From contig NZ_CAMFKW010000005.1 in the NCBI RefSeq assembly GCF_945957345.1, positions 102,172 through 166,171 of the forward strand: a stretch of DNA of 64,000 nucleotides, written 5' to 3'. The stretch is from an uncultured Allobosea sp. GTDB taxonomy: Bacteria; Pseudomonadota; Alphaproteobacteria; Rhizobiales; Beijerinckiaceae. Shown in pieces: positions 63,072-64,000 of this stretch. The notes under the pieces are model-generated. The model made no database searches and was not told the origin of the DNA. It worked only from the letters and a program-made list of their open reading frames with translations. The translations under genes and the position numbers were made by a program. How positions within the stretch are numbered: the first letter of the stretch is position 1; each line of letters begins with the position of its first letter.

Positions 63072-64000
63072 TCAGGCTGCCAGCAGCCCCAGCGCGCGCT
63101 CGATGCGTGAGCAGCCGGTCTTGGCGCGCGCCTTCGCATAGCTCTTCTGCAGGCGGCCGCTGGCATAGGCATCGATGACGATCGCATGGACATAGCTCTT
63201 GCGGACGACGGCAGGCGTGTTGACCAGCTTCTCCGAGATCGAGCGCATGATATCGGCGAGCTGGCGCTTGCGCCCCGCTTCGCTCGCAACCGCCTCGCCG
63301 GCGAGCAGAAGCTCGGCGGCGGCGGCGTTAGCGGCGAGCATGCGCAGATCCTTGCTACTGACGGGCAGACCGCAGGCGCGCTTGAGATAGGCATTGATAT
63401 CGGCTGCGTGGATCGGCGAGACCGCGCCGTCTTCGTTCCGATATTGTAGCAGACGCCGGCCGGGCAGGGTGACGATCCGCGCGATCGCGCGGGCGAGCGG
63501 CGCATCGTCGATGGCGCAGGATATGTCCTTGCCGCTCTTGCCGCGGAAATGCAGCGCGACCCGCGTGCCCGTCAGGGTGACGTGGCGCTTGAGCAGCGTC
63601 GAGGTGCCGTGACTGCCGTTTGCCTTGGCGTAAGTTTCGTTGCCGACGCGCAGATGGCAGCGATCGATGATCGCCGCGGCGCAGGCCAGCGCCTTGTCGC
63701 GCGACAGCACCCGCGCCCTGGCATCCGTCGCGATGCGGGCGCGCAGCTTCGGTAGGGCCTCGATCAGGCGCGCAAGCCGCTTCAGCTTGCGGCGCTCGCG
63801 CACCTTCTCCCAATCCGGATGGTAGCGATGCTGGGTGCGGCCGGCCTCGTCATAGCCGATCGCCTGGAGATGGGCGCGCGGGTCGGCGGCGATGCGGACG
63901 TCCTGATAGGCCGGCGGGATGGCCAGCGAGCGGATGCGGGCCAGCGTGTGCACGGCGGTGAGAAAACCATCCAGTGGAGCGCCTGCGTTTGTGCCGGCGC
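63072..64000 (-). CDS. DNA topoisomerase IB (5' end outside window)
   Basis: About 309 residues visible; the frame is open to the window edge. Poxvirus-like type IB topoisomerase: LARIRSLAIPPAYQDVRIAA, RYHPDWEKVRERRKLKRL, ACAAAIIDRCHLRVGNETYA, FRGKSGKD and the active-site tyrosine in VVRKSYVHAIVIDAY. Relaxes supercoils by a 3'-phosphotyrosine intermediate. A GTG at 63953 exists, but the residues before it (AGAPLDGFLTAV) continue the family alignment, so the true start is upstream of the edge. Confidence 0.92.
   Translation of the reverse strand, partial: AGTNAGAPLDGFLTAVHTLARIRSLAIPPAYQDVRIAADPRAHLQAIGYDEAGRTQHRYHPDWEKVRERRKLKRLARLIEALPKLRARIATDARARVLSRDKALACAAAIIDRCHLRVGNETYAKANGSHGTSTLLKRHVTLTGTRVALHFRGKSGKDISCAIDDAPLARAIARIVTLPGRRLLQYRNEDGAVSPIHAADINAYLKRACGLPVSSKDLRMLAANAAAAELLLAGEAVASEAGRKRQLADIMRSISEKLVNTPAVVRKSYVHAIVIDAYASGRLQKSYAKARAKTGCSRIERALGLLAA

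Overview
The window looks like a chromosomal segment of a GC-rich alphaproteobacterium of the order Hyphomicrobiales (Rhizobiales), most like Bosea or a close relative. Reasons: the ptsP-prfA-prmC-DUF4167-clpB order, the paired metX-metW genes, the chorismate mutase-hisC-tyrC run, PleD-type signalling, and dispersed palindromic repeats of the kind common in this order. The genus is an inference from gene order and protein style. No rRNA, prophage, insertion sequence, CRISPR array or plasmid function was seen. There is one tRNA gene, tRNA-Thr(CGT).

Layout. 1-9.3 kb: a double-receiver diguanylate cyclase (cut by the window edge), a ferric-type ABC importer pair, a divergent sugar-type ABC importer (neither has an ATPase gene here), transaldolase and an HdeD-like membrane protein. 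9.3-11.1 kb: an exported protein, a YceI protein and cytochrome b561. 11.1-19.4 kb: a catabolic block with a TPP enzyme, class III CoA-transferase, glutaryl-CoA dehydrogenase, ALDH7-type aldehyde dehydrogenase, LysR regulator and FAD oxidoreductase; it fits the lysine/2-aminoadipate/glutarate route. 19.5-24.8 kb: DinB, LysE and split chromate transporters, an M20 peptidase, and a TetR regulator with a small membrane protein. 24.8-29.3 kb: trehalose genes otsB, GH15 and otsA around a likely stress-sigma promoter. 29.4-44.6 kb: housekeeping genes (ptsP, prfA, prmC, DUF4167, clpB, metX/metW, chorismate mutase, hisC, tyrC), with a strongly structured, terminator-ended non-coding stretch before the DUF4167 gene. 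44.7-47.4 kb: tRNA-Thr and a PatZ-like CoA ligase/acetyltransferase.

47.7-58.8 kb is the most unusual region. It holds an amidohydrolase with a CobW-type GTPase, an orphan amino-acid-binding protein, a six-gene operon (GST, CoA-transferase, carboxymuconolactone-decarboxylase-like protein, LigI-like hydrolase, two enoyl-CoA hydratase homologues), a HutC-type GntR regulator, and a histidine/phenylalanine ammonia-lyase homologue. The lyase homologue lacks the Ala-Ser-Gly triad that forms the MIO cofactor. Related operator-like sites overlap the promoters of the binding-protein gene, the operon and the lyase gene, so these look like one regulon. My hypothesis is a CoA-dependent catabolic pathway starting with a MIO-independent elimination, as in ergothionase, from an aromatic amino-acid betaine or similar substrate.

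58.9-64 kb: a small DksA/TraR zinc finger protein, an EamA transporter divergent from a MocR/PdxR-type regulator, an unusual hemC homologue, a small conserved protein and a DNA topoisomerase IB gene cut by the right edge.
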